From contig CALHTF010000107.1 in the NCBI GenBank assembly GCA_938038815.1, positions 1 to 42,163 on the forward strand: a stretch of 42,163 nucleotides of DNA, written 5' to 3'. The position numbers were made by a program, and so were the translations under genes. Positions 16,803 to 24,252 of the stretch are shown piece by piece. Under the pieces are notes generated by a model that saw only the letters and a list, made by a program, of their open reading frames with translations, did no database searches and was not told the origin of the DNA. The first letter of the stretch is position 1. Every line of letters begins with the position of its first letter. Source of the DNA: an uncultured Acidimicrobiales bacterium (lineage in GTDB: Bacteria > Actinomycetota > Acidimicrobiia > Acidimicrobiales > SHLQ01).

Positions 16803-16809
16803 AGGGGTT

Positions 16810-16817
16810 TCCTCTCC
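16810..16817 (-). promoter_or_regulatory. Ribosome binding site of the GH3 gene
   Basis: On the minus strand GGAGAGGA lies 7 nt before the ATG at 16802. It decides this start over an in-frame start 19 codons upstream. Confidence 0.8.
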
Positions 16818-16831
16818 GAGGGGTCGACCTA

Positions 16832-16845
16832 TGTAAACGCTTTCA
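16832..16845 (-). promoter_or_regulatory. LacI-family operator upstream of the GH3 gene
   Basis: TGAAAGCGTTTACA (minus strand) fits the TGnAAnCGnTTnCA consensus of LacI/GalR-family operators, with the central CG pair. It begins 30 bp upstream of the GH3 start codon, where a bound repressor would block transcription. No LacI-family gene is in the window, so the regulator must be encoded elsewhere. Confidence 0.75.
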
Positions 16846-16880
16846 GTCCCGTTGCACAAGCGGCAACCTGTCAGAAATTT

Positions 16881-16910
16881 TTGTGAACTACCAGCGCAAC
16901 GTCGTAGGTT
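16881..16910 (+). promoter_or_regulatory. Predicted promoter TTGTGA-N18-TAGGTT, leaderless
   Basis: A -35 box TTGTGA (16881-16886) and a -10 box TAGGTT (16905-16910) are 18 bp apart, and the -10 box ends 6 nt before the ATG at 16917. This is the most complete leaderless promoter in the window. It drives the SnoaL/DUF1214 pair. Confidence 0.65.
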
Positions 16911-16916
16911 CCCGAC

Positions 16917-17354
16917 ATGGATACCGACAACGCTGCATTACAAACCATCGCCGACCGGATCGCGATCGGGGACCTGTTGACCAACTACGCCAAGGCGGTC
17001 GACACCCGGGATTGGGATCTGTTTCGTTCGGTCTTTACCGCTGACGCCCATATCGATTACACGTCGGCTGGGGGAGAAAAAGGCGACGTCGAGGCCATCG
17101 TGAAGTTTCTCGATGCGTCGATGGGCCTGTTCGAAATGACCCAGCACTTGATCACCAACCACGATGTGGCGATCGACGGCGACTCCGCAACGGTTACCGC
17201 GTTGTTCTACAACCCGATGAAGTTTGTCGACGACGGTCCGCAGTTCTTTTGCGGGGGCGCCTACCACCACAAGTTGGTGCGCACCGAGAACGGTTGGCAG
17301 AGCCAAGAGCTCATCGAAAAGACCGCCTGGACCAACGGAATGCCGGGCGCATGA
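16917..17354 (+). CDS. SnoaL-like NTF2-fold protein
   Basis: This 145-residue protein belongs to the SnoaL_4-type NTF2 fold: ADRIAIGDLLTNYAKAVDTRDWDLFRSVFTADAHIDYTSAGG, then FEMTQHLITNHDVAIDGDSA and a terminal LVRTENGWQSQELIEKTAW strand. The Asp of AHIDY and the histidines of TQHLITNHDV correspond to positions often catalytic in scytalone-dehydratase-like members. Substrate unknown. Its stop overlaps the next start as ATGA, so it is coupled to the DUF1214 gene. The start is set by the leaderless TAGGTT promoter. Confidence 0.85.
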   Translation: MDTDNAALQTIADRIAIGDLLTNYAKAVDTRDWDLFRSVFTADAHIDYTSAGGEKGDVEAIVKFLDASMGLFEMTQHLITNHDVAIDGDSATVTALFYNPMKFVDDGPQFFCGGAYHHKLVRTENGWQSQELIEKTAWTNGMPGA

Positions 17355-18469
17355 GTTCGGCGCCGAGGTCAACCGAGGCGTTCGATGATCTGATCGCCGC
17401 CCTCACCGAGATCCGCGACGGGTATGTGCTCAACGAGGAACGATTCGTTAACCCCCAAGAAGTGGTTGAGGCGTACCGCTACGTGGGCCAGGTGCTCAGC
17501 GGCGCGTCGGAGATGTTCGCCGAGGGCGACCCCGACTTTCCGTGGTTCTCGTCGATCGTTACGCCTGCTCGCAAGTTGCAGGGCGACAACCCCGATGCGA
17601 TCTACCACTTCGCCCGTATCAACGGCGGCGGTGCCTATCGGGTGACGGGCAACATGGGTCAGGCCTGTTACACATCGTTCACCGTGCATGGGGTGGCAGC
17701 TGACGGCGGCATGGCTGGTCCGTTGCTGGGCGACCTCAACAACAACCAGTTTCCGGTCGACGACGACGGCTCGTACGAGCTGGTGTTTAGCGCCGCAAAG
17801 CCCGATGGGGTCGACGAGGCCCGGTGGGTCGAGTTGCACGCCGACGCCCACGCGATCGTGGTCCGCAGTTACTTCGAGCTGGAGATTTCGGCCCAGAACG
17901 ACCCGAGCGTGTCGGTCGATATCGGTATTGCGCCGCTCGAGCCCGGTACCCCCGACCGGCTCACCGACGATGTGTTTGCCGGTCGGCTGAGCGAAGCGGT
18001 CGGGTTCCTCCGCCAAGCAACGGTGGGCCAAAACACCTTTGGTGGTCCGTCGTCGGTTCCGTTTGTGTCCGATGTTCCCAACGACGTCGCCACACCGTTT
18101 AGCTTTCGCGACACCGGACTTCCGGTGCCGGGTGCGGCCGACATCGTGTACTCGATGGGGCGGTGGGATCTTGGGCCCGACGAGGCGATGGTCATGGAAG
18201 GCACCTTGCCCGAGGGCGTGTTCTCCAACGTCATGTTGTGGAACGTGCACATGCAGACCCTCGAGTACCGCAACCGTCGGTCGTCGCTAAACGCCGCCCA
18301 GATCGTCACCACCGGCGATCGCAACTACCGCATCGTCATCTCGGCGAAGGACCCGGGTGAACCGAACTGGCTCGACACCGAAGGCCACGCCCGAGGATCG
18401 ATCTTCTGGCGATTCCTGCTGCCGGTCGAGGATCCGCCGAAGCCGGAGTGCTCGGTCATCACCCTCTGA
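17351..18469 (+). CDS. DUF1214 domain-containing protein
   Basis: This 372-residue protein has no signal peptide. Its central and C-terminal parts (YELVFSAAKPD, ARWVELHADAHAIVVRSYF, ending in GSIFWRFLLPVEDPPKPE) match the beta-sandwich DUF1214 family as I know it. The biochemical role of the domain is not established. I chose the ATG at 17351, which overlaps the preceding SnoaL stop as ATGA; the frame is open upstream, but that part is out-of-frame coding sequence of the SnoaL gene. The coupling suggests that the two proteins act in one pathway, possibly on a small hydrophobic substrate. Confidence 0.78.
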   Translation: MSSAPRSTEAFDDLIAALTEIRDGYVLNEERFVNPQEVVEAYRYVGQVLSGASEMFAEGDPDFPWFSSIVTPARKLQGDNPDAIYHFARINGGGAYRVTGNMGQACYTSFTVHGVAADGGMAGPLLGDLNNNQFPVDDDGSYELVFSAAKPDGVDEARWVELHADAHAIVVRSYFELEISAQNDPSVSVDIGIAPLEPGTPDRLTDDVFAGRLSEAVGFLRQATVGQNTFGGPSSVPFVSDVPNDVATPFSFRDTGLPVPGAADIVYSMGRWDLGPDEAMVMEGTLPEGVFSNVMLWNVHMQTLEYRNRRSSLNAAQIVTTGDRNYRIVISAKDPGEPNWLDTEGHARGSIFWRFLLPVEDPPKPECSVITL

Positions 18470-18476
18470 GCAAGCA

Positions 18477-18500
18477 CACCCGGGGTCAGGCCCCGGGGTG
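18477..18500. terminator. Bulged hairpin terminator between convergent genes
   Basis: CACCCGGGG and CCCCGGGGTG pair around a TCAGG loop, with one bulged G in the right arm. It lies between the DUF1214 stop and the thiolase stop and should serve both. Its GGGGTCnGnCCCC core also appears in the hairpin at 7082-7110. Confidence 0.65.
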
Positions 18501-18508
18501 CGGACCGG

Positions 18509-19672
18509 TTAGTTTTTCTCGCTGCCCACGACCCACATGGCGTAGTACTGCGCACCGCCGCCGTAGGCGTGACCGAAGGCTTTCTTGGCCCCATCGACCT
18601 GGTGGTCGCCAGCTTCGCCCATGACCTGAAGTGCGGCCTCGGCGAAGCGGATCATGCCCGATGCGCCGATGGGGTTCGACGACAACACGCCGCCCGAGCA
18701 GTTGACCGGAAGGTCGCCGCCCTCGAACTTGGTGGCGCCTGACTCGACCATCTTCCAGCCCTCGCCAACCTCGGCGAAGCCCAAGCTTTCGAGCCACATT
18801 GGTTCGTACCAACTAAACGGCACATACATCTCGACGGCGTCGATGTCTTTGCGCGGGTTGGTGATACCGGCTTGGGCAAAAACGTCGGCGGCACAGTCTT
18901 CGCTGGCCTTGGGCGACACCACGTTGCGGCCGCCGTAGTTGTTGGCTTCAGAGCGCATCGCCGTACCGTGCACCCAGGCAACCGCGCCGTCGTGCGCTTC
19001 GGCTACGTCTTCGCTGGCCAGAACCATGGCACACGCACCGTCCGACGATGGGCAGGTCTCGCTGTAGCGGATCGGGTCCCACAGCATTTGCGACTCGACA
19101 ACCTTGTCGAAGGTGAGTTCCTTGTCGCGCACGTGGGCGTACGGGTTGTTGAGGGCGTGCTGACGGTCCTTTAGAGCCACCATGCAGCCAATCAACTCCG
19201 GAGCACCCGAGAACGCCATGTAGCGCCGGATGATGGGGGAGAAGTAGCCGCCCGCACCGGCGTTGATCGACGTCGTGAACGGCGACGGCAGCGACAGCGC
19301 CCACATCGCGTTCGACTCCGACTGCTTCTCGAAGCCGAGGGTCAGCACGGTGCCGTGGATTCCGGCCTGGACGAGCGAGGTCGCGACACACGCGGTCGAC
19401 CCGCCAACCGATCCGGCGGTGTGAACCCGCAGGATGGGTTTGCCGACACAACCGAGCGCTTCGGCCAGGTACACCTCGGGCATCATGACGCCCTCGAAGA
19501 AGTCGGGTGCCTTGCCGATCACCACGGCGTCGATTTCGGCCCAGGTCTTCTCGGCCATCTCGAGGGCTCGGTATGCGGCCTCTCGGACCAGCCCGGCCAT
19601 CGAGACGTCGCCTCGGGTCGATGCGTACTTGGTTTGGCCAACGCCGATCACTGCTGCACGTTGCTTGCTCAT
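18509..19672 (-). CDS. Thiolase-fold lipid-transfer protein (Ltp3-like)
   Basis: This 387-residue protein has the thiolase fold as found in SCP2-type lipid-transfer proteins: AAVIGVGQTKY at the N-terminus, EIDAVVIGKAPDF, SSDGACAMVLASEDVAEA, VNCSGGVLSSNPIGASGM and FGHAYGGGAQYY near the C-terminus. In ordinary thiolases the acyl-carrying cysteine lies in an NC(A/S)xGS segment; here the corresponding stretch reads AGSVGGSTA, with no cysteine. It may therefore catalyse aldol cleavage, like Ltp2, rather than thiolysis. The ATG at 19672 has a GAGGGGG ribosome site. It is the last gene of the DUF35/thiolase operon; size and order resemble M. tuberculosis ltp3 (Rv3523). Confidence 0.85.
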   Translation of the reverse strand: MSKQRAAVIGVGQTKYASTRGDVSMAGLVREAAYRALEMAEKTWAEIDAVVIGKAPDFFEGVMMPEVYLAEALGCVGKPILRVHTAGSVGGSTACVATSLVQAGIHGTVLTLGFEKQSESNAMWALSLPSPFTTSINAGAGGYFSPIIRRYMAFSGAPELIGCMVALKDRQHALNNPYAHVRDKELTFDKVVESQMLWDPIRYSETCPSSDGACAMVLASEDVAEAHDGAVAWVHGTAMRSEANNYGGRNVVSPKASEDCAADVFAQAGITNPRKDIDAVEMYVPFSWYEPMWLESLGFAEVGEGWKMVESGATKFEGGDLPVNCSGGVLSSNPIGASGMIRFAEAALQVMGEAGDHQVDGAKKAFGHAYGGGAQYYAMWVVGSEKN

Positions 19673-19727
19673 GTGGTTGCCCCCTCGCCCCGAAGCTCTA
19701 CAGTCGGCTTGTTTTGTGGCTGACCCA

Positions 19728-20780
19728 TTATTCGCCCTCCAATACACAGACCAGATTCTGTTGCAGGTTCGGTCCCGACCCTGCGGTCGCCACGGCTCGG
19801 TCGCCGTCGCCGTTGGTTATTCGTTGTGCTGCTTCGGCGATGCGGATCAGGCCCGAAGCCATCATTGTGTGAGCGCCGAGCGTTCCGCCCGATGGGTTGA
19901 TGACCGTGTCATCGCCGAGGCCTAATGCGTCGGTGAGTAGCACCTCCGACGTCGTGAACGGAGCGTACAGTTCGGCGAAGTCGACCTTGTCGTTACCGAC
20001 ACCGGCCTTCTCGCCGGCGATACGGGCCGACATCGAGGTGGTGAGATCACGAACGCCCAAGGTGTGGGCGTCGGTGCGGTGATCGATGCCTTTGATCCAT
20101 GCTGGGCGTTCGCACAGCTCTTTGGCTCGGTCTCCGGCGGCCAGGATCAGCGCACAACCGCCGTCGGCCGACGCCGGGATATCCGAAGGTCGCAGTGGGT
20201 CCATGATCGGTGACTCGGCCATGATGTCGGCCACCGACTTCTGGGCGGTGCGAACCGCATGAGGGTTGTTGGCGGCGTGCTCGCGACTGCGGCTGGCAAC
20301 CTCGGCCAACCGTTCGAGGCTTACCTTGCCCGACTCGATCATCTGGCGAGCCGCGAGCGCCTCGATGGCGAAGGCATCAGGCCACAGCGGAGCCACGTAG
20401 TACGGGTCCATCTGGGTGGCCAGAACGTCGCGCAGCGAACCGCCCGACGATTTTGAGTAGCCGTAGATGAGGGCGATATCGACCTCGCCCATCTGCATCT
20501 TCACCCACGCCTCGTACAGCGCCCAGGCGCCGTCCATTTCGACGTGGCTTTCGCTGATCGGCGGCACCGGGTTGGCGCCGTCGACGGTCATCACGAACGA
20601 GAACGCTTGCCCGGCGATGAAGTCCGAGGATCCCGAGCAGGTGAAACCTACGTCGGCTTGGGTGATGCCGATGCTTTCCTTCACGCCGTGCATCAGCGGC
20701 ACCATGTATTCGACTTCGGATTCGTTGTCGATTGAAGGTTCTTGGCGTTGCATCGAGGCAACGACGGCGATATCTCTCAC
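19728..20780 (-). CDS. Thiolase-fold lipid-transfer protein (Ltp4-like)
   Basis: This 350-residue thiolase-fold protein contains VGFTCSGSSDFIAGQAFSF, SHVEMDGAWALYEAW, IPASADGGCALILAAGD, INPSGGTLGAHTMMASGLIR and ATAGSGPNLQQNLVCVLEGE. The segment aligned with the catalytic-cysteine loop is EMDGAWA, so the nucleophile is absent here too. Together with its downstream partner it may form a heteromeric thiolase-like or aldolase complex with the DUF35 proteins. Its start overlaps the upstream DUF35 gene by 4 bp (coupled translation), and it is 55 bp from the downstream thiolase-fold gene. Order and length resemble M. tuberculosis ltp4 (Rv3522), from memory. Confidence 0.83.
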   Translation of the reverse strand: MRDIAVVASMQRQEPSIDNESEVEYMVPLMHGVKESIGITQADVGFTCSGSSDFIAGQAFSFVMTVDGANPVPPISESHVEMDGAWALYEAWVKMQMGEVDIALIYGYSKSSGGSLRDVLATQMDPYYVAPLWPDAFAIEALAARQMIESGKVSLERLAEVASRSREHAANNPHAVRTAQKSVADIMAESPIMDPLRPSDIPASADGGCALILAAGDRAKELCERPAWIKGIDHRTDAHTLGVRDLTTSMSARIAGEKAGVGNDKVDFAELYAPFTTSEVLLTDALGLGDDTVINPSGGTLGAHTMMASGLIRIAEAAQRITNGDGDRAVATAGSGPNLQQNLVCVLEGE

Positions 20781-21373
20781 TGGGCACCTCCAGCGGTTCC
20801 GTCTGGGTTCCCGATCACCCGGAGGTCTTCGAGCACAACGTCGGGTTCGCCGGTCGGCTCCCAGTGCAAGATGTTGGCGGCCGACTCTTCGAGTTCGTCA
20901 TCGGGTTTCCACACCGCCTTGACGCGCATGCCCATACGGACCTCTTCGGGTTCGATACCGGCCACGAGGGCGATCGATCCGGTACTCGAGCCGTCGGGCA
21001 CGACCCAGGCCGACACATACGGCGGCTTCAGGTCTGGACGACTCTTGATCGGTAGGCGAGTCACGTTGAATGACTCGACATAGCCTTGGTCGGCAACCTC
21101 GACCATCTCGGTGGTGCGCTGGCCCGACACGGGCGAAACGCCACGTGGCGGGCAAAAGACCTGACCGGTGACCGGACACACGTCGCCGAGGATCTTCTTT
21201 TGTTTCATGCCTCGCAGGTAGGCCGACAACGATGCACCGGGGGTGGCGATGTAGTCGATGGCTGCGGGGGTGCGTACCGCTTGCACGAGTTCGACATCGG
21301 CTAACGCGGCCGGGAGGCTGACCTCGCCGGAAAGGCCCGCGGGTTTCACTTTCGGATCTTGTTGATAGCCCAC
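20777..21373 (-). CDS. DUF35 OB-fold protein with degenerate zinc ribbon
   Basis: This 198-residue protein follows the DUF35 plan: an N-terminal helix (GASLSAYLRGMKQKKILG), a zinc-ribbon segment CPVTGQVFCPPRGVSPVSGQ and an OB-fold (YVESFNVTRLPIKSRPDL, ALVAGIEPEEVRMGMRVKA). Only one cysteine pair is present; the second pair is replaced by PVSG, so metal binding is doubtful. DUF35 proteins gate CoA-substrate channels of thiolase-fold partners such as ChsH2-Ltp2. It starts at a GTG (21371-21373) 2 bp after the upstream DUF35 stop and overlaps the thiolase-fold gene by 4 bp, so the four genes form a tight operon. Confidence 0.83.
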   Translation of the reverse strand: MGYQQDPKVKPAGLSGEVSLPAALADVELVQAVRTPAAIDYIATPGASLSAYLRGMKQKKILGDVCPVTGQVFCPPRGVSPVSGQRTTEMVEVADQGYVESFNVTRLPIKSRPDLKPPYVSAWVVPDGSSTGSIALVAGIEPEEVRMGMRVKAVWKPDDELEESAANILHWEPTGEPDVVLEDLRVIGNPDGTAGGAQ

Positions 21374-21375
21374 GG

Positions 21376-21858
21376 TTACTCCTGTCCCTCGGGCACAAAC
21401 CCGGCGATGTCGGCAATATGGCCCTCACGTTCTTCTCGCCACTGCACGGTGACCCGCATGCCGGTTGACATGTCGTCGGGGCCTTCGACAAACACGCCGT
21501 GGAGCATGGGTGTGTCGGCACCGTCGAGCGTGATCATCGCCCAAGCGAACGGCTGGCCGAACGGCTGCTGCTTTCGCGGTTCGCCGTTCCATGTCCAGGT
21601 GGTAACGGTTCCGCTTTGGCCGATCTCGACCAGTTCGGTGATGGCGTCAGAGGTGATCGGGTCGTACTCGAGCGGCGGGCACATGACGGTGCCGTCGGCT
21701 CGCTTGGCGCCCAGCACCATGCCCTCTCGCAGACCGGTGAGGAATCCACCAACCACTGGTCCGGTGGTTCTGGTGAATGGATATTCGAGTGTGAGCGGCG
21801 CACGAAGTACGTCGCTGGTTGAATCTTCAACCACTATGCCCCCTGATTTGTTGGCCAA
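21376..21858 (-). CDS. DUF35 OB-fold protein lacking most of the zinc ribbon
   Basis: This 160-residue protein is mostly the DUF35 OB-fold: LEYPFTRTTGPVVGGFLTGL, VMCPPLEYDPITSD, ELVEIGQSGTVTTWTWNG, FAWAMITLDGADTPMLHGVF and MSTGMRVTVQW. The zinc ribbon is reduced to a single cysteine. It probably pairs with the second DUF35 protein as a scaffold for the two thiolase-fold enzymes. The longest frame starts at a TTG (21858); a GTG at 21834 with AGGGGG just upstream is an equally reasonable start. It is the first gene of the operon. Confidence 0.8.
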   Translation of the reverse strand: MANKSGGIVVEDSTSDVLRAPLTLEYPFTRTTGPVVGGFLTGLREGMVLGAKRADGTVMCPPLEYDPITSDAITELVEIGQSGTVTTWTWNGEPRKQQPFGQPFAWAMITLDGADTPMLHGVFVEGPDDMSTGMRVTVQWREEREGHIADIAGFVPEGQE

Positions 21859-21885
21859 ATTCTCGACGAAGTGAATCGAGAACAG

Positions 21886-21891
21886 AACCTA
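21886..21891 (-). promoter_or_regulatory. Predicted -10 box (TAGGTT) of the DUF35/thiolase operon
   Basis: On the minus strand GTTAGGTTC lies 27 nt upstream of the TTG start of the first DUF35 gene. This would give a short leader of about 20 nt. No clear -35 box or KstR-like operator was seen in the 102-bp gap. Confidence 0.4.
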
Positions 21892-21960
21892 ACGAATCAG
21901 CGGTGGTTCGACGAAATCTCGAAACCCTCGCCCGGCTGGCGAGCTGGTCCGGTGGCCTGT

Positions 21961-22371
21961 CTAGTGGGAGAGCGCGAACCCCAGGATCATGGCGGCCAGG
22001 GCGGCCGCGAAGCCGATGCCGCCGGTGATGCCTCGCAACGCTGGGGTCTGAGCATTCGAGTGCACAAACGCCGCGCCACCCGACGCGATGACAAGCAAAA
22101 ACTTGATGCCGAACACCACGTTGTAGGAGGTGGTGGCCGAACCGTCGAGCGACATGAGGTTCCAGATCCCGGTAAAGAAGGCCAAGGCAAACGCCGGCCA
22201 GGCCACCTTGTTAAACCCCCGAGCGGCCGCCGCAGGAAGTCCCTCAACATCAGCCTTTCGCAACACCGGCAACAGGGCCAGCATCACGATTTGGCTACCG
22301 ACCCACACCGACACGCCAAGGACGTGGAGCAGGATCCGAATGGTGTCGATCGAGAAGTTGATGTCGCGCAT
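21961..22371 (-). CDS. Small CopD-like membrane protein
   Basis: This 136-residue protein has four predicted membrane helices. The first, IDTIRILLHVLGVSVWVGSQIVMLALLPVL, has the HxxGxxxWVG pattern seen in CopD-type copper-transport and related heme-associated membrane proteins. Histidine 16 or so would face the membrane. The family role is not firmly known. The frame is open far upstream of 22371, but the ATG there gives a clean N-terminus. It is alone on its strand, 102 bp from the DUF35 operon, and no copper genes are adjacent. Confidence 0.72.
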   Translation of the reverse strand: MRDINFSIDTIRILLHVLGVSVWVGSQIVMLALLPVLRKADVEGLPAAAARGFNKVAWPAFALAFFTGIWNLMSLDGSATTSYNVVFGIKFLLVIASGGAAFVHSNAQTPALRGITGGIGFAAALAAMILGFALSH

Positions 22372-22484
22372 GGGCTGACTTTGGCGTGGTCGTGTCACTT
22401 CTGACAACTCGTCCAAGGCTGAAAGTAAGGTGAAAGTGTTGTAAAAAATCATTGCCCGGGCGGATCTCGTTCGGGCAAAGAATC

Positions 22485-22490
22485 TAGGAG
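22485..22490 (+). promoter_or_regulatory. Ribosome binding site (TAGGAG) of the GlsB-like gene
   Basis: TAGGAG sits 8 nt before the ATG at 22499. This gene therefore uses a leadered mRNA, unlike many neighbours. Its promoter should be in the 127-bp gap with the divergent CopD-like gene. Confidence 0.7.
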
Positions 22491-22498
22491 ATCCCCAT

Positions 22499-22756
22499 AT
22501 GGGCATTATCTTGTCAATCATCGGAAACCTGATCCTCGGCGCAATCGTCGGTGGACTCGCGCGGGTAGCTCTTCCGGGCGCCCAGGACATCGGCCTTCCC
22601 CAGACCATCGGCGTCGGCGTTCTCGCTGGCCTGATCGGCGGCGCTGTGTTCTCGTGGTTCTGGATCCCGATCACCTTTGTACTGACCGTGATCCTCGCCG
22701 CAGTGGCGATCAAGGTTGGAATCGATAAGGGAATCCTCAAGACCCAGAACGGTTAA
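22499..22756 (+). CDS. GlsB/YeaQ/YmgE family stress-response membrane protein
   Basis: This 85-residue protein is almost entirely three hydrophobic segments. The family pattern is clear: IIGNLILGAIVGGLARVALPG, then IGVGVLAGLIGGAVFSWF. These transglycosylase-associated small membrane proteins are induced by envelope, acid or general stress, with unclear mechanism. It is strongly expressed-looking, with a good ribosome site. It ends 6 bp before an aminotransferase gene, so the two may be cotranscribed although their functions are not obviously linked. Confidence 0.87.
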   Translation: MGIILSIIGNLILGAIVGGLARVALPGAQDIGLPQTIGVGVLAGLIGGAVFSWFWIPITFVLTVILAAVAIKVGIDKGILKTQNG

Positions 22757-22762
22757 CCACCT

Positions 22763-23686
22763 ATGAAGGGCACTCATGTTGCGGTCCATGACGACCGCAA
22801 CGAGTCAGTCCTGGTTTATGTAAACGGAGCCTTCGTTCCGCGTGCTGTTGCCTCGGTGTCGGTCTTTGACTCGGCATTTCTGGTGGGTGACGGCGTGTGG
22901 GAGGGGCTCCGTTTGCATGATGGGGTCTACTCCTATCTCGATCGGCACCTCGATCGACTCTTCGCTTCGGCAAAGGGAGTGCATCTCGACATTGGCAAGA
23001 CCCGTGAGGAACTCACCGAGATCCTCTACGAGACCGCCAAGGTCAACGAGATGACTACCGATGCCCACGTGCGGTTGATGATCTCGCGGGGTACCAAGAA
23101 GACTCCTGCCCAAGACCCTCGCTTGGTTGTGGGTGGTCCGACCATCGTGGTGATCGCCGAGCACAAGAAGGCCGACCCGGAGGTCACCACGGCCGGCATT
23201 TCGCTGTTTACCTCGACGGTGCGGCGTATGTCGCCCGACACGATCGATCAGAAGTGGAATTGCCACAGCAAACTGCACGAGGTCGTGGCCTTGGTGCAGG
23301 CGATCGAGGCCGGAGCCGACGAGGCGCTGATGCTTGACCCCAACGGGTTCGTCTCGACCTGCAACGCCACCAACTTCTTCATCGTCACCCAACCGACCGG
23401 CGGGGACCCCGAGGTGTGGACCTCGACCGGCGACTACTGCCTCAACGGCATTACCCGTGGCCTGGTCGTCGAGTTAGCAAACGAGGCGGGCATCACGGCC
23501 CGGGAGAAGAATTTTTCGCTCACCGATGTGTACGCCGCCAGCGAGTCATTCGTGACCGGAACCTTCGGTGCGCTCACGCCGGTACTCAAGGTCGACGGCC
23601 GCGCGATCGGCACCGGCGAACCCGGGCCGGTAACCGCTCGACTCAGCGAGATCTACCACGAAGCAGTCCACGCCGCGGGGCACTAG
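22763..23686 (+). CDS. Class IV aminotransferase (branched-chain / D-amino acid type, PLP fold type IV)
   Basis: This 307-residue PLP enzyme has the fold-type-IV pattern: VYVNGAFVPRAVASVSVFDSAFLVGDGVWEGLR at the N-terminus, EAGADEALMLDPNGFVSTCNATNFF in the C-terminal domain, then GITRGLVVELANEAGI and FVTGTFGALTPVLKVDGR. The catalytic lysine is K164 or K170 in DQKWNCHSK; the spacing to neighbouring motifs differs by about one residue from well-known members, so I cannot fix which. Members transaminate branched-chain amino acids, D-amino acids or aminodeoxychorismate. It sits 6 bp after the GlsB-like gene. Confidence 0.88.
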   Translation: MKGTHVAVHDDRNESVLVYVNGAFVPRAVASVSVFDSAFLVGDGVWEGLRLHDGVYSYLDRHLDRLFASAKGVHLDIGKTREELTEILYETAKVNEMTTDAHVRLMISRGTKKTPAQDPRLVVGGPTIVVIAEHKKADPEVTTAGISLFTSTVRRMSPDTIDQKWNCHSKLHEVVALVQAIEAGADEALMLDPNGFVSTCNATNFFIVTQPTGGDPEVWTSTGDYCLNGITRGLVVELANEAGITAREKNFSLTDVYAASESFVTGTFGALTPVLKVDGRAIGTGEPGPVTARLSEIYHEAVHAAGH

Positions 23687-23747
23687 CTCGCCCCGCAGAC
23701 AACGAACGTTGGGAAAGGCCCCGCCATTCTTTCTTTGGGCCCAACCA

Positions 23748-24185
23748 TCAGGCGTTCGCGCGCTCGTTTTCTAAGTAGGCACGAAGTTCGGCGGTTACGT
23801 CGTCCATCGAGCCGCACCCGCACGATTCGAGGGTTGGGCAACTGCACTGCGACGCAGCCAGCATCATGCGGCGGGCCATCTGGAGCTTTTCGATTTCGAT
23901 ATCGATGAGCGCCACCTGATTGTGGGCGAGCGATTTGGTGACCCGCCGGTTCGACGAGCGGTCGGCGAGAACCTTGGCGATCACAGGCAAGCCGAGGCCA
24001 GCTACCCGGCAGAACCGGATAACCATCAACCGGCCGATGATCGACATGTCATAGCGACGCTGCCCGCTCATCCGGGCCGGGGGATCGATTAGCCCGCACT
24101 TTTCGTAGTAGCGCAACGTGGTGGCCGGAGTGTTGCTTATCGCTGCGACTTGGCCGATTGTGAGCATTTCGTCGATATCTGGCAC
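23748..24185 (-). CDS. MerR family regulator with C-terminal Cys cluster
   Basis: This 145-residue protein has a MerR winged helix-turn-helix (MLTIGQVAAISNTPATTLRYYEKCGLI, residues 7-33) followed by QRRYD, a dimerisation coiled-coil and a C-terminal effector segment with four cysteines, C114, C116, C122 and C124 (CSCP and CGCGS). That cluster resembles the metal or iron-sulfur sensor of MerR/SoxR-type proteins. I chose the GTG start at 24185, supported by a GAAGG ribosome site; an ATG at 24167 is an alternative. It is divergent from a molybdopterin oxidoreductase gene, whose promoter contains a perfect palindrome that this regulator would twist open when activated. Confidence 0.88.
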   Translation of the reverse strand: MPDIDEMLTIGQVAAISNTPATTLRYYEKCGLIDPPARMSGQRRYDMSIIGRLMVIRFCRVAGLGLPVIAKVLADRSSNRRVTKSLAHNQVALIDIEIEKLQMARRMMLAASQCSCPTLESCGCGSMDDVTAELRAYLENERANA

Positions 24186-24215
24186 CGTGCGCCTTCACTT
24201 CGGGAACTGATGGGG

Positions 24216-24246
24216 TTGACTTAGAGTTAACTCTAAGTATTACCGT
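24216..24246 (+). promoter_or_regulatory. MerR-type promoter with 19-bp spacer (TTGACT-N19-TACCGT)
   Basis: A -35 box TTGACT (24216-24221) and -10 box TACCGT (24241-24246) are 19 bp apart, longer than the usual 17 and exactly what MerR regulators act on. The -10 box ends 6 nt before the ATG at 24253, so the transcript should be leaderless. Confidence 0.75.
24219..24238. promoter_or_regulatory. Perfect 20-bp palindromic MerR operator
   Basis: ACTTAGAGTTAACTCTAAGT is its own reverse complement. It occupies most of the 19-bp spacer between the -35 and -10 boxes. It shares the central AGTTAACT with the classic SoxR site, from memory, consistent with a redox- or metal-type regulator. Confidence 0.85.
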
Positions 24247-24252
24247 TTTGCC

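Noticed and set aside
18509..21858. KstR-like operator upstream of the Ltp/DUF35 operon.
   Set aside because: I looked in 21859-21960 and found only a TAGGTT -10-like box, no convincing palindrome.
21871..22404. Plus-strand frame starting at a GTG near 21871 and running over the CopD-like gene.
   Set aside because: The first 30 residues look slightly protein-like, but the rest is antisense to a clear membrane protein; no family recognised. It might be a decayed gene start, but the evidence is too weak.
23687..23747. Possible terminator after the aminotransferase gene.
   Set aside because: GGCCCC and GGGCCC are present, but they do not form a stable long stem; I do not call a terminator.
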